A stretch of 33,836 nt of DNA from Gammaproteobacteria bacterium UBA3498 (GTDB lineage: Bacteria > Pseudomonadota > Gammaproteobacteria > Pseudomonadales > Pseudohongiellaceae). Location: the NCBI GenBank assembly GCA_002377605.1, contig DFQD01000064.1:1-33836 (forward strand). The letters are read 5' to 3'. Of this stretch, positions 25,632 through 33,836 are shown in pieces (within the stretch, counting starts at the first letter, position 1; every line of letters begins with the position of its first letter). Under the pieces are notes generated by a model. That model was not told where the DNA came from and made no database searches. It saw only the letters and a list, made by a program, of their open reading frames with translations. The position numbers and the translations under genes were made by a program.

Positions 25632-28415
25632 TTAAAGTGTTTTTAATTGATGTTGTTTAGATTGTAAGGACTTTAATGCTTCGGTTATTCGTTCTTGCTT
25701 TTCGCGTTCTTTAGCAACAACAGCTTCTGGGGCATTGCCAACAAATTTTGTATTGCTAAGTTTGCCAACAACAGATTTTAGCGAGCCTTCTAGCTTGGCA
25801 ATTTCTTTTGATAAGCGAGCTCGTTCGGCCTCAACATCAATTAGACCTGTCAGAGGAACAAGAATTTCTAATTCACGATACAGGCCGGTGGCCGCAACTG
25901 GTACTTCATCGTCAATTGCTAGCCATTGAACGCTTTCCAGCTTCGCGAGTTTCTGTAAATAAGGGCGGTATTCTTCTAGTTTTCGTTGATCAGCTGAAGT
26001 GCCATTTCGAAGTATTACTTTAATGGATTTTGCTGGAGAAACGTCCATTTCGCCGCGGATGTTTCTAATGGCAATGATGACGCCCTTGATCCATTCAATG
26101 TGTTCTTCGGCTTCGCTATCAAGCTTGCTCCGGTCAATAAGTGGATAGTCTTCGATCATGATGCTGCCACCATTTTTACCTAACAACGGCGCAACCTTTT
26201 GCCAGACTTCTTCAGTGATAAACGGCATAAATGGATGTAGTAGTCTTAAGCTCTGTTCAAGAATGGAAAGAAGTACCCAACGGGTAGCTTGGGCAGCCTC
26301 AAAATTTGCCTCTTCATCCCACAACACTGGCTTAGATAATTCCACGTACCAGTCGCAGTATTCATTCCAAATAAATTCATGCAGTGCTTGGGATACTAAA
26401 TCGAAACGGTAGTGCTGCATTGCCTCTTCTATCGCCTTAGCTGCGTTTTCGAATCGACTCATGATCCAGCGATCTGCTACAGAGCAGTGCTCTAGGGACA
26501 ATGACTCTGGAACTGTTTTGCCCTCTGAGTTCATCATTACATAGCGGGCAGCATTCCAGATTTTATTGCAGAAATTTCTAAATCCTTCCATGCGTCCGAT
26601 GTCGAACTTGATATCCCTCCCGGTGGAAGCCAAGGAGTAAAAAGTAAACCGTAAAGCATCGGTACCATAACCAGGAATACCTTTTGGAAAAGATTCTCGA
26701 GTGTGTTTTTCAATCTTCTGCATGAGTTGCGGTTGCATCATGTCGGCGGTTCGCTTGCTGATAAGTTCATCAAGAGATATGCCGTCAATTAAATCGATGG
26801 GATCCAGAATATTTCCCTTAGACTTGGACATCTTTTGCCCATGTTCATCCCGAACCAATCCAGTGATATAGACTTTTTTGAAAGGAATTTCACTAGTGAA
26901 CTTAAGGGTCATCATGATCATGCGAGCAACCCAGAAGAAAATAATGTCGAATCCGGTAACCAAAACGTCTGTTGGGTGAAACTTGTCGAAGTATTCGCGA
27001 TCGCTTGGCCAGCCTAATGTGGAGAATGTCCATAAAGCGGAAGAGAACCAGGTGTCGAGAACATCTTCGTCCTGACGCAACTCTACATCCGGTTCAAGAT
27101 TATATTTTTGCCTTACTGCTGCTTCGTCACTTGCAGAGTAGACATTGTCGTCGTTGTCATACCAGGCAGGTATGCGATGACCCCACCAGAGCTGACGACT
27201 GATGCACCAGTCCTGAATATTTCTCATCCAGGCGAAGTAAGTGTTTTCCCAATTCTTTGGTACAAATTCAATTTCGCCATCTTCTACAGCCTTAATTGCA
27301 GGCTCGGCAAGTGTCTGAATCGAAACATACCACTGGTGAGTTAAGTAAGGCTCGATAATTACACCGCTCCGATCACCGCGTGGAACTTTTAATTTGTGTG
27401 GTTCGATTTTTTCTAACAGGTCAAGCTCTTCGATATCCTGGACGATTTGTTTACGAGCGTCGAACCGATCCATACCTTGATAGGCTTCCGGCCCATTCTC
27501 ATTGATGGCTGCGCTATCGGTGAGCACATTAATCATTTCCAGATCGTGGCGTTTACCTATTTCATAGTCATTAAAATCATGGGCGGGGGTGATCTTTACG
27601 CAACCTGTACCGAATTCCGGGTCGACATACTCATCGGCAATGATTTCAATGCGACGATCACACAGGGGCAGAACGATATGTTTGCCGATTAAGTCGGCAT
27701 ATCTCTCGTCATCTGGATGAACAGCCACCGCTGTATCGCCCAACATGGTTTCAGGTCTCGTTGTAGCAATGGAAACGTAAGACTCGCCACTAGCGGTTGT
27801 TGCTCCATCTGCCAATGGATAGCGAAAATACCAGAGATGGCCGTCTTCTTCTTCGGAAATTACTTCCAGGTCAGAAATTGCAGTGTGTAAATTTGGATCC
27901 CAATTAACTAAACGATTACCGCGATAAATAAGACCTTCATCAAACAAATCGATAAAAACTTTTTCCACAACAGCGGAAAGATTCCCATCCATGGTAAATC
28001 TCTCGCGAGACCAATCCAGTGATGATCCTATGCGTCTGAGTTGTTCGGTAATAATATTGCCGGATTCTTCTTTCCACTCCCAAACTTTCTCGACGAATTC
28101 ATCACGGCCGATTTCTGTGCGGCTGGAACCGGCGGCATTTAATTGCCGTTCCACAACCATTTGGGTGGCGATACCTGCGTGGTCAGTGCCAACTTGCCAT
28201 AATGCGGATCGACCTAGCATGCGATGATAGCGAGTAAGGGCGTCCATAATGGCGTGCTGAAAGCCATGACCCATATGCAAACGTCCGGTGACATTCGGCG
28301 GCGGAATAACGATGCAGTAAGGCTCACCTTCTCCCTGGGGAGCGAAATAGCCTCGCTTTTCCCAGTTTTTATACCAGCGACCTTCTAATTCCTGTGGTTG
28401 GTAGGTCTTTTCCAT
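25632..28415 (-). CDS. valS: Valyl-tRNA synthetase
   Basis: A 927-residue class I synthetase that charges tRNA-Val. HMGH at residues 47-50 is the HIGH motif, GQKMSKSKGN near residue 527 is the KMSKS loop, and the editing domain includes ATTRPETMLGDTAVAV. The C-terminal ~65 residues form the tRNA-binding coiled-coil arm (EAERARLSKEIAKLEGSL). The frame extends to a TTG at 28439, but MEKTYQPQELEGRWYKNWEK from 28415 aligns with the known ValS N-terminus, so I start there. It is the third gene of pepA-holC-valS. Confidence 0.98.
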   Translation of the reverse strand: MEKTYQPQELEGRWYKNWEKRGYFAPQGEGEPYCIVIPPPNVTGRLHMGHGFQHAIMDALTRYHRMLGRSALWQVGTDHAGIATQMVVERQLNAAGSSRTEIGRDEFVEKVWEWKEESGNIITEQLRRIGSSLDWSRERFTMDGNLSAVVEKVFIDLFDEGLIYRGNRLVNWDPNLHTAISDLEVISEEEDGHLWYFRYPLADGATTASGESYVSIATTRPETMLGDTAVAVHPDDERYADLIGKHIVLPLCDRRIEIIADEYVDPEFGTGCVKITPAHDFNDYEIGKRHDLEMINVLTDSAAINENGPEAYQGMDRFDARKQIVQDIEELDLLEKIEPHKLKVPRGDRSGVIIEPYLTHQWYVSIQTLAEPAIKAVEDGEIEFVPKNWENTYFAWMRNIQDWCISRQLWWGHRIPAWYDNDDNVYSASDEAAVRQKYNLEPDVELRQDEDVLDTWFSSALWTFSTLGWPSDREYFDKFHPTDVLVTGFDIIFFWVARMIMMTLKFTSEIPFKKVYITGLVRDEHGQKMSKSKGNILDPIDLIDGISLDELISKRTADMMQPQLMQKIEKHTRESFPKGIPGYGTDALRFTFYSLASTGRDIKFDIGRMEGFRNFCNKIWNAARYVMMNSEGKTVPESLSLEHCSVADRWIMSRFENAAKAIEEAMQHYRFDLVSQALHEFIWNEYCDWYVELSKPVLWDEEANFEAAQATRWVLLSILEQSLRLLHPFMPFITEEVWQKVAPLLGKNGGSIMIEDYPLIDRSKLDSEAEEHIEWIKGVIIAIRNIRGEMDVSPAKSIKVILRNGTSADQRKLEEYRPYLQKLAKLESVQWLAIDDEVPVAATGLYRELEILVPLTGLIDVEAERARLSKEIAKLEGSLKSVVGKLSNTKFVGNAPEAVVAKEREKQERITEALKSLQSKQHQLKTL

Positions 28416-28496
28416 TTGCTGCCGTAGGAGTGCTTTCAAAAAAGGCGCAAGTATACATGATGGTGGTTTGCAATGCTGATAATGCGCGTCTGCTAC

Positions 28497-28910
28497 TTAT
28501 ATTTTATGGGTCTCCGGCGTGAAACCTTGAGTATGATAATAGCGATAATTCTGACGACCGCTGGCAAGGCTTTCTTCATCTGGTCCAACTATTTCATTAA
28601 TACGATTGAACTGAGCAATCTGTTCACAATGCTTTGACGAGAGATTGATCATCACATCCTGATGTGATTGGCTGATGAAAAGACCAATTTCTACTGGTTC
28701 AGAACCGTCACCGTCTATTCCATGAGGAACAAAACTGCTGGCTTTAAAATGCCAAAGAAGATTGTCTAATTTACGCTTGTGCTGTGGATTTTCTACCTTA
28801 ATAAAGATTTTATGCCCACGTGAAAATGCTTTTTCAGCTAGTCTGCATGCGATTTGAAAGCGCGTATCGTCGTCGCCTTTAGTTAGGGAATAAAAACTGA
28901 TTTTAGTCAT
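28497..28910 (-). CDS. holC: DNA polymerase III chi subunit
   Basis: A 137-residue HolC, which with psi links the clamp loader to single-strand-binding protein. Matches to the family are the N-terminal KISFYSL strand, the RLAEKAFSRGHKIFI helix-strand unit and LLWHFKASSFVPHGI. Sequence is poorly conserved in this family, but the pepA-holC-valS order makes the call firm. It lies 20 bases after pepA. Confidence 0.92.
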   Translation of the reverse strand: MTKISFYSLTKGDDDTRFQIACRLAEKAFSRGHKIFIKVENPQHKRKLDNLLWHFKASSFVPHGIDGDGSEPVEIGLFISQSHQDVMINLSSKHCEQIAQFNRINEIVGPDEESLASGRQNYRYYHTQGFTPETHKI

Positions 28911-28930
28911 GAGTCGCGGGCGACTTTAAA

Positions 28931-30418
28931 TTAGGCCTTTTGACGACTTAAATACTCAATAAGCAAGGACACCGGCCTGCCAGTCGCACCTTTTTGTCCA
29001 CCTGAATGCCAGGCTGAGCCTGCTATATCCAGATGCGCCCATTTCTGTTTTTCGGCAAATCGCGACAGAAAACAGGCAGCAGTTATGGTTCCGGCTCTGG
29101 GACCACCAATATTGGCTATATCAGCAAAATTGCTGTTCAACATGCTTTGATACTCTTCCCACAGTGGTAGTTGCCAAGCTCTATCTAATACTTCTTCACC
29201 ACAATCTATGAGAGTCTCCGCAAGCTTATGGTTATTGCTCAGTAATGCGTTAACATGAGAACCAAAAGTTGCCACAGCAGCACCTGTCAGGGTCGCTATG
29301 TCGATTACGCTGCGAGGCTTGAATTTTTCCACGTAGGTTAGGGCGTCGCAGAGAACTAACCTTCCTTCAGCATCAGTATTCAAGATCTCAATAGTTTTAC
29401 CTGACATGCTGGTGACGATATCGCCGGGTTTAGTGGCACGATCGCTCGGCATGTTTTCAGCCGCTGCCACCACACCAACAACGTTAATTGGTAGTTTTAA
29501 ATCCGCGACAGCACCCATGGTGGCGACTACGCTGGCGGCACCACACATATCAAATTTCATTTCATCCATGGCAGCGCCAGGTTTCAGACTTATGCCGCCG
29601 GTATCAAAAGTAATTCCCTTGCCGATGATAGCGAAAGGTTTGCAATCTCCTTTCGCGCCTTTGTAGCGCATAACGATTAATTTAGATTCTTCTGCGGAAC
29701 CATGGCCAACGGAGAGCAGTGACCCCATACCTAGCCGTCTCATTTGCTTTTCGCTAAGAATTTGGGTGGTGATGGATCGATTACGGTCGGCTAATAAAGC
29801 GGCTTGTTGAGCGAGATAAGTTGGCGTGCAGATATTGCCCGGTAAATTACCCAGCTCTCGCGCACGATTCACCGCTTTGCCAATTGATTGTCCTCGTTTT
29901 AGCGACGCTTCTAAATTTTTCCTTCTACTACCTGAAAGAGAGGAAAGAGAAACTGATTGCGTAGCGTAAGCCTTTGCTTTCTTACTCTTGGTAGTGTCGT
30001 ATTGATAGCTGGCGATTTCGGCTTCCTGGGATACTCGAGCGGCCAACCAGTTTCCGTCACGATCGCTTATGCTGGCACTGTTTAAAGCAAAATGTACAGA
30101 TCTAGCTTGTAATCTGCGCGTAACTTTAAGTGCTGAGCTAATTAGCTTTGACGCGGTTTTGCCGTTCATCTTCTTTTTATCGCCGGCTCCTACTAGCAAA
30201 ACTCGGTTTGCAGAAATACCCGCAGGATTATGAATCAGTTGAGTCTCGCCCAGTTTTCCAATGAAGTCTCCGGATTTCAGAATTTTACTTATTGATTTGC
30301 TTGCTGCACCGTCAATCTGTTTAGCCTCATCAGATAAAGTGCCTTTATTCCAGATCGCCACCACTAAGCAATCGGCGCTAATTTTCTCGGGAGAGCCCGC
30401 TTTTATTGAATACCTCAT
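28931..30418 (-). CDS. pepA: Leucyl aminopeptidase PepA (M17 family)
   Basis: A 495-residue M17 cytosol aminopeptidase with two metal ions. GKGITFDTGGISLKPG and MDEMKFDMCGAA hold the first lysine and metal ligands; NTDAEGRLVLCDAL from residue 345 is the family signature with the remaining ligands and the arginine. It removes N-terminal residues from peptides, and in E. coli also acts as a DNA-binding protein in site-specific recombination and carAB control; that second role is not shown here. An AGGAG lies 12 bases before the ATG. Confidence 0.97.
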   Translation of the reverse strand: MRYSIKAGSPEKISADCLVVAIWNKGTLSDEAKQIDGAASKSISKILKSGDFIGKLGETQLIHNPAGISANRVLLVGAGDKKKMNGKTASKLISSALKVTRRLQARSVHFALNSASISDRDGNWLAARVSQEAEIASYQYDTTKSKKAKAYATQSVSLSSLSGSRRKNLEASLKRGQSIGKAVNRARELGNLPGNICTPTYLAQQAALLADRNRSITTQILSEKQMRRLGMGSLLSVGHGSAEESKLIVMRYKGAKGDCKPFAIIGKGITFDTGGISLKPGAAMDEMKFDMCGAASVVATMGAVADLKLPINVVGVVAAAENMPSDRATKPGDIVTSMSGKTIEILNTDAEGRLVLCDALTYVEKFKPRSVIDIATLTGAAVATFGSHVNALLSNNHKLAETLIDCGEEVLDRAWQLPLWEEYQSMLNSNFADIANIGGPRAGTITAACFLSRFAEKQKWAHLDIAGSAWHSGGQKGATGRPVSLLIEYLSRQKA

Positions 30419-30476
30419 AGTTGATTTTTTCTCCTAACTATCGAGAAAATTTGGACAGCAAATTTTAAGAGCGGTA

Positions 30477-30505
30477 ATCCTAAAGTTATTCAATTAGTTA
30501 AGCAA
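30477..30505 (-). promoter_or_regulatory. Possible sigma-70 promoter for pepA-holC-valS
   Basis: On the minus strand TTGCTT (30505-30500) is followed after 17 bases by TAGGAT (30482-30477). The -10 box matches 4 of 6 and the spacing is ideal, but the match is moderate. Confidence 0.32.
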
Positions 30506-30656
30506 TAGTGCTCAAAAAATGAACGTAATTGGCTCGGAAAATACAAGAAAATTCTGGTAGGGTGCGCCTGAGTTCCTCTGCAAAATTCTATTGAACCTAT
30601 TAAAACTTTGGCTGTCATACCACTGAGGACAGTGTTATCTAGTGTAAGGGGTCGAA

Positions 30657-31109
30657 ATGCCACGCATAAAAGTAGCCATACCTGATCAATTTTTGTTCAG
30701 TATGGAGCGCGTCGTCGGATTTAGTGACGTTAACTATGCCAAACATCTTGACAGTGTTTCCATGGTTAGCATTCTCCATGAAGCACGACTTCAGTTTCTT
30801 GCTAGCCTAGGTTTCGCCGAATCCAATATTTTCGGGCTGGGTATGGTGGTTACAGACCTAGCAGTGGACTATCGTTCCGAATCTTTTGCCAATGACTGTC
30901 TCATAATCGATGTGGGTGTGAGCAAATTCAACCGCTATGGATTCGATTTCGGCATGCAAGTTACAAATAGGGCATTTGAGTCAGTAGTGTGCAACGCCAA
31001 GATTGGCGTGGTGTTCTTCGATTTCGACCAGCATGAGATGTCTAAAGTACCTATTGCGTTCAAGAGTATGTTGGGACATCCTCAAATTCACGAAGTTCAG
31101 GTCGCTTAA
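30657..31109 (+). CDS. 4HBT-type acyl-CoA thioesterase
   Basis: A 150-residue hotdog protein. The pattern FSDVNYAKHLDSVSMVSILHEAR is the DxNxxxHxxN-like entry of 4-hydroxybenzoyl-CoA thioesterase relatives, followed by LAVDYRSESF and a long final strand region. Such enzymes cleave acyl-CoA or acyl-ACP. The ribosome site AAGGGG lies 5 bases before the ATG. It stands between pepA and lptF, which are usually direct neighbours. Confidence 0.85.
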   Translation: MPRIKVAIPDQFLFSMERVVGFSDVNYAKHLDSVSMVSILHEARLQFLASLGFAESNIFGLGMVVTDLAVDYRSESFANDCLIIDVGVSKFNRYGFDFGMQVTNRAFESVVCNAKIGVVFFDFDQHEMSKVPIAFKSMLGHPQIHEVQVA

Positions 31110-31197
31110 TCCTAAGTGCTCGTTTCCTAACTAGCTGACTATTATGCACTTATTCGAGTAAACTGTGTTCAAGCAGTAGTCAGGGTATCGCGTCTCA

Positions 31198-32331
31198 TTG
31201 GTTATCTTTCGCTATCTCAGCAAACAAATCTTGCAGGTAATGGCCGCAGTTACCCTAATTCTGCTGATAGTAGGCTTGACCAGTCGTTTTATCCAATATC
31301 TGGGTCAGGCAGTAGCCGGAGAACTGGCTTCAGAAGTCTTGCTGTTACTAATGTTTTATCGTCTGCCGGATTTCTTCCTAGTGATAGTCCCCTTAGCATT
31401 TTTTCTCGGCATACTTCTCGTCTATGGTCGTATGTATGCAGAAAGTGAAATGGTGGTGTTGTTGGGATCTGGAATGAGTCAGCGCCACTTGCTTGCTCTA
31501 ACATTTCTCACGTCTATAGCAGTAATTATTTTCATGGCGGCCATAAGCTTAAGTATCGCTCCATGGGGAGTGCGCAACACCGAACAGCTTAAACAGAATC
31601 AAGAGCAATTAACGGAAATAGATTTAATCGTTGCCGGGCAGTTTCAATCCTTTAACGATGGCAGTCGGGTTACCTATGCTGAGCGGACAAACATAGTACC
31701 AGAAGCAGGTCGTCAGTTAGGCAATGTCTTTGTTGCATTAAGCACAGAATCTCGGGAGAACGGTCAGTCCGACGCTAGATCTGAAACTGCACCACCGCGA
31801 ATTTTACTCGCACAAAATGCGAGACCAGTTATCGACATTGAAACTGGTGCGCGCTTTATGCGTTTAGAAAATGTTTATCAGTATGATGGGACTCCAGGCC
31901 AGGGAGATTTTTCCATCGCACAGTTTGATGTTCAATCAATACTTTTGCCTGAACCAACAGAGTTCGAAGAAATACTTGAAGAAGAGTCTTTAGCGACCTT
32001 GGATCTTATTGGTTCGGATCAAGCGGAACATCAGGCGGAGTTTCAATGGCGTCTTTCAACAATTCTTTTAATACCCGTAATTACACTTATAGCAGTACCA
32101 ATGAGCCAGGTTGACCCGCGTCAGGGTAGATACAGCAAGTTAATCTCAGCAGCGATTATCTACGCTACTTACTTTTTACTTCTTCAATTAACTCGAGACA
32201 TGGTGGCTGAAGGTGAATTAAACGCTGCCGTCGGACTCTGGTGGGTGCATGCTCTGTTTATTACTGTGGGTATATTGTTATTTCGATACCCTGATTTAAG
32301 CCGTTACTTGTCGCTAGGGCGGACAACATGA
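31198..32331 (+). CDS. lptF: LPS export permease LptF
   Basis: A 377-residue inner-membrane subunit of the LptB2FG transporter that lifts lipopolysaccharide towards LptC and LptA. Three membrane segments near the N-terminus (about 12-32, 55-80, 100-122), a large periplasmic beta-jellyroll (about 125-280) and three at the end (about 287-370) match the family. YRLPDFFLVIVPLAFFLG and SEMVVLLGSGMSQ are typical. The start codon is TTG; it is chosen because MVIFRYLSKQIL then fits the usual LptF N-terminus, and the next ATG would cut the first helix. Overlaps lptG by 4 bases. Confidence 0.95.
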   Translation: MVIFRYLSKQILQVMAAVTLILLIVGLTSRFIQYLGQAVAGELASEVLLLLMFYRLPDFFLVIVPLAFFLGILLVYGRMYAESEMVVLLGSGMSQRHLLALTFLTSIAVIIFMAAISLSIAPWGVRNTEQLKQNQEQLTEIDLIVAGQFQSFNDGSRVTYAERTNIVPEAGRQLGNVFVALSTESRENGQSDARSETAPPRILLAQNARPVIDIETGARFMRLENVYQYDGTPGQGDFSIAQFDVQSILLPEPTEFEEILEEESLATLDLIGSDQAEHQAEFQWRLSTILLIPVITLIAVPMSQVDPRQGRYSKLISAAIIYATYFLLLQLTRDMVAEGELNAAVGLWWVHALFITVGILLFRYPDLSRYLSLGRTT

Positions 32332-33404
32332 ATCAGCTGGACCACCATATTCGCAAAACCGTGTTGCTATCCATGTTAGTAGTAATCGCGTTAATTGGGA
32401 TGTTGGATCTTATCTTTACCTTGCTGGATCAGATTGCTGATACTGATGATAACTATACCATGGTAAATGCCGTCACCTTCGTTTTGTTCACTATGCCTAC
32501 GAGTATTTATGAATTGCTTCCGTTTGCGGCATTGGGTGGTGCATTAATTGGTCTTGGTATGCTCGCTTCGAATAACGAGTTGGTTGTTATGCAGTCTGCA
32601 GGTATAAGAGTTTCGCGCATTGTGTTTGCCGTGCTGAAGCCTACATTCTTTGTGATGCTTTTTAGCTTATTACTTGGAGAATATATCTCACCGCCATTAG
32701 AACAGCTCGCACAATCTAACAAGGCGATCCAGCAGAGTGGCACCGCTTCAATAAATTCTGACCAAGGAACTTGGCAGCGGATAGGTGATGAATTTATTCA
32801 TATCAATGCCATAGCTCCAGGTGGTCAGGAGTTGTTTGGTGTGAGTCGCTATCAAATAGATGACAATCTGCAAATACGTTCCGCAAGCTTCGCAGAATCT
32901 GCTAGCTACATTGAGCAGGAAGGGGGTAATTATTGGAAGTTAAACAACGTGGAAGAAAGTTTATTTAGCTCTGGAGTAGTTACTATCCAAAACTTTCTAG
33001 AAGAAGATTGGACCGTTGAATTGTCGCCAGAACTACTTAGTGTTTTGCTGGTTGAACCAGATGAGCAATCTATATCTGGCCTTTATCAGTTTGCAGAATA
33101 TTTTGAAGGAGAAGGATTGGATAGTGACACCTACTACTTGGCGTTTTGGAAAAAACTCCTGCAGCCGATTTCAACATTAGGCTTGGTGGTTCTCGCAATT
33201 TCATTTGTCTTCGGCCCATTGCGCGAAGCAACGACGGGCGCCAGAGTATTTGTCGCCCTTGGAATTGGGCTCATATTCACTATTTTACAACGTATGATGG
33301 AGCCGGCGAGTCTTCTATATGACTTTAACCCACTCTTGGCAGTATTAGCGCCTATATTACTGTGCGCACTCCTCGGGTTTCTTCTTTTGCGAAAAATTCG
33401 TTAG
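32328..33404 (+). CDS. lptG: LPS export permease LptG
   Basis: A 358-residue partner of LptF with the same layout: N-terminal membrane segments (about 12-32, 58-80, 97-117), a periplasmic domain and C-terminal membrane segments. FTMPTSIYELLPFAALGGAL and ELVVMQSAGIRVSRI are diagnostic. The ATG overlaps the lptF stop (ATGA), so the two subunits are translated together. No terminator is obvious in the 81 bases that follow. Confidence 0.95.
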   Translation: MNQLDHHIRKTVLLSMLVVIALIGMLDLIFTLLDQIADTDDNYTMVNAVTFVLFTMPTSIYELLPFAALGGALIGLGMLASNNELVVMQSAGIRVSRIVFAVLKPTFFVMLFSLLLGEYISPPLEQLAQSNKAIQQSGTASINSDQGTWQRIGDEFIHINAIAPGGQELFGVSRYQIDDNLQIRSASFAESASYIEQEGGNYWKLNNVEESLFSSGVVTIQNFLEEDWTVELSPELLSVLLVEPDEQSISGLYQFAEYFEGEGLDSDTYYLAFWKKLLQPISTLGLVVLAISFVFGPLREATTGARVFVALGIGLIFTILQRMMEPASLLYDFNPLLAVLAPILLCALLGFLLLRKIR

Positions 33405-33485
33405 CTTGCTTTATCAATATTATTTGCGGAAATCGCAGGAACAAATTTTTGTCGCGACTGCCAGAGTGAGCCAGCTAATTTGAGA

Positions 33486-33836
33486 TCAGGAATTAAACGG
33501 GCTATGGGACTTCGGCAACAGAATAACTTTGCTGCGTGATAATTTATCGTGAACAGCATCGCCTTGGTTATCGAAAAAAATCCACAAATATCCTAAGCCC
33601 AATATGAAAAAAGCCGGCCATGCTGCTAGCAACCGAACTATAGTTTGGATAAAACTGATCTTTCTTTGATCGATTGAATCAACTCTGATTCGCCAAGCCA
33701 ACATCCCAAGAGTTTGCCCACTCCGCATCCAGAACCAGCTGTAAAAAGTGAAACAACTAAGAATCATTAGAATGAATAAAATATTGTCGGCTATTGGATC
33801 GGTCATAACTTGGCCATCGATGACCTGATTTTCTAT
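33486..33836 (-). CDS. RDD-family membrane protein, 5' end outside window
   Basis: The frame is open to the right edge, so the N-terminal part, including the first membrane helix with the RDD motif, is missing. What remains shows the second helix (LFILMILSCFTFYSWFWM) and the family core SGQTLGMLAWRIRV, then a third helix (LLAAWPAFFILGLGYLWIF) and the DKLSRSKVI end. An ATG at 33806 exists but would drop the first helix. The function of RDD proteins is mostly unknown; some are linked to ion transport. It converges on lptG. Confidence 0.85.
   Translation of the reverse strand: MENQVIDGQVMTDPIADNILFILMILSCFTFYSWFWMRSGQTLGMLAWRIRVDSIDQRKISFIQTIVRLLAAWPAFFILGLGYLWIFFDNQGDAVHDKLSRSKVILLPKSHSPFNS

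Noticed and set aside
28416..28439. Eight-residue N-terminal extension of ValS from a TTG
   Set aside because: The known ValS N-terminus begins with MEKTY, which fits the ATG at 28415.

Overview
The window looks like a chromosomal segment of a free-living, probably marine, gammaproteobacterium with moderate GC content (I did not compute it). The assignment rests on gene order. Minus-strand pepA-holC-valS, diverging from lptF-lptG, and a ribF-ileS-fkpB-ispH block are classic gammaproteobacterial neighbourhoods. I cannot name the genus. I saw no insertion sequence, phage gene, CRISPR array, rRNA or tRNA.

Layout. 1-4.8 kb: the 3' end of an acyl-CoA ligase gene cut by the window edge, an exported PEBP-like protein, an exported metallo-beta-lactamase-fold hydrolase, a convergent exported serine hydrolase of the beta-lactamase/family VIII esterase type, and a hotdog thioesterase. 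Three clear intrinsic terminators separate these genes. 4.9-6.8 kb: a minus-strand glnK-amtB ammonium module with two NtrC-like sites and a possible sigma-54 promoter upstream. 6.8-9.1 kb: two long gene-poor stretches around a bile acid:sodium symporter family transporter. 9.1-16.1 kb: an exported propeller-like protein followed closely by a complete NAD-linked molybdenum formate dehydrogenase operon (fdsG-fdsB-fdsA-fdhD/fdsC-fdsD). 16.1-19.8 kb: a small membrane protein on the minus strand, then an ATP-grasp enzyme overlapping a two-domain acyltransferase that resembles the ornithine-lipid synthase OlsF, then a 79-residue membrane protein. 19.85-25.2 kb: ribF-ileS-fkpB-ispH without the lspA gene usually found between ileS and fkpB. 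25.2-30.4 kb: a small membrane protein, then valS, holC and pepA, all on the minus strand. 30.6-33.8 kb: a hotdog thioesterase, lptF-lptG, and the 3' part of an RDD-family membrane protein cut by the right edge.

Functional picture. GlnK and AmtB form the PII-controlled ammonium uptake unit, probably induced by nitrogen limitation through NtrC. The Fds complex oxidises formate to CO2 and gives NADH; FdhD matures its molybdenum cofactor. LptF/LptG are the membrane part of the LPS exporter. The least described part is the ATP-grasp/OlsF-like pair, which may make an amino-acid-containing lipid.
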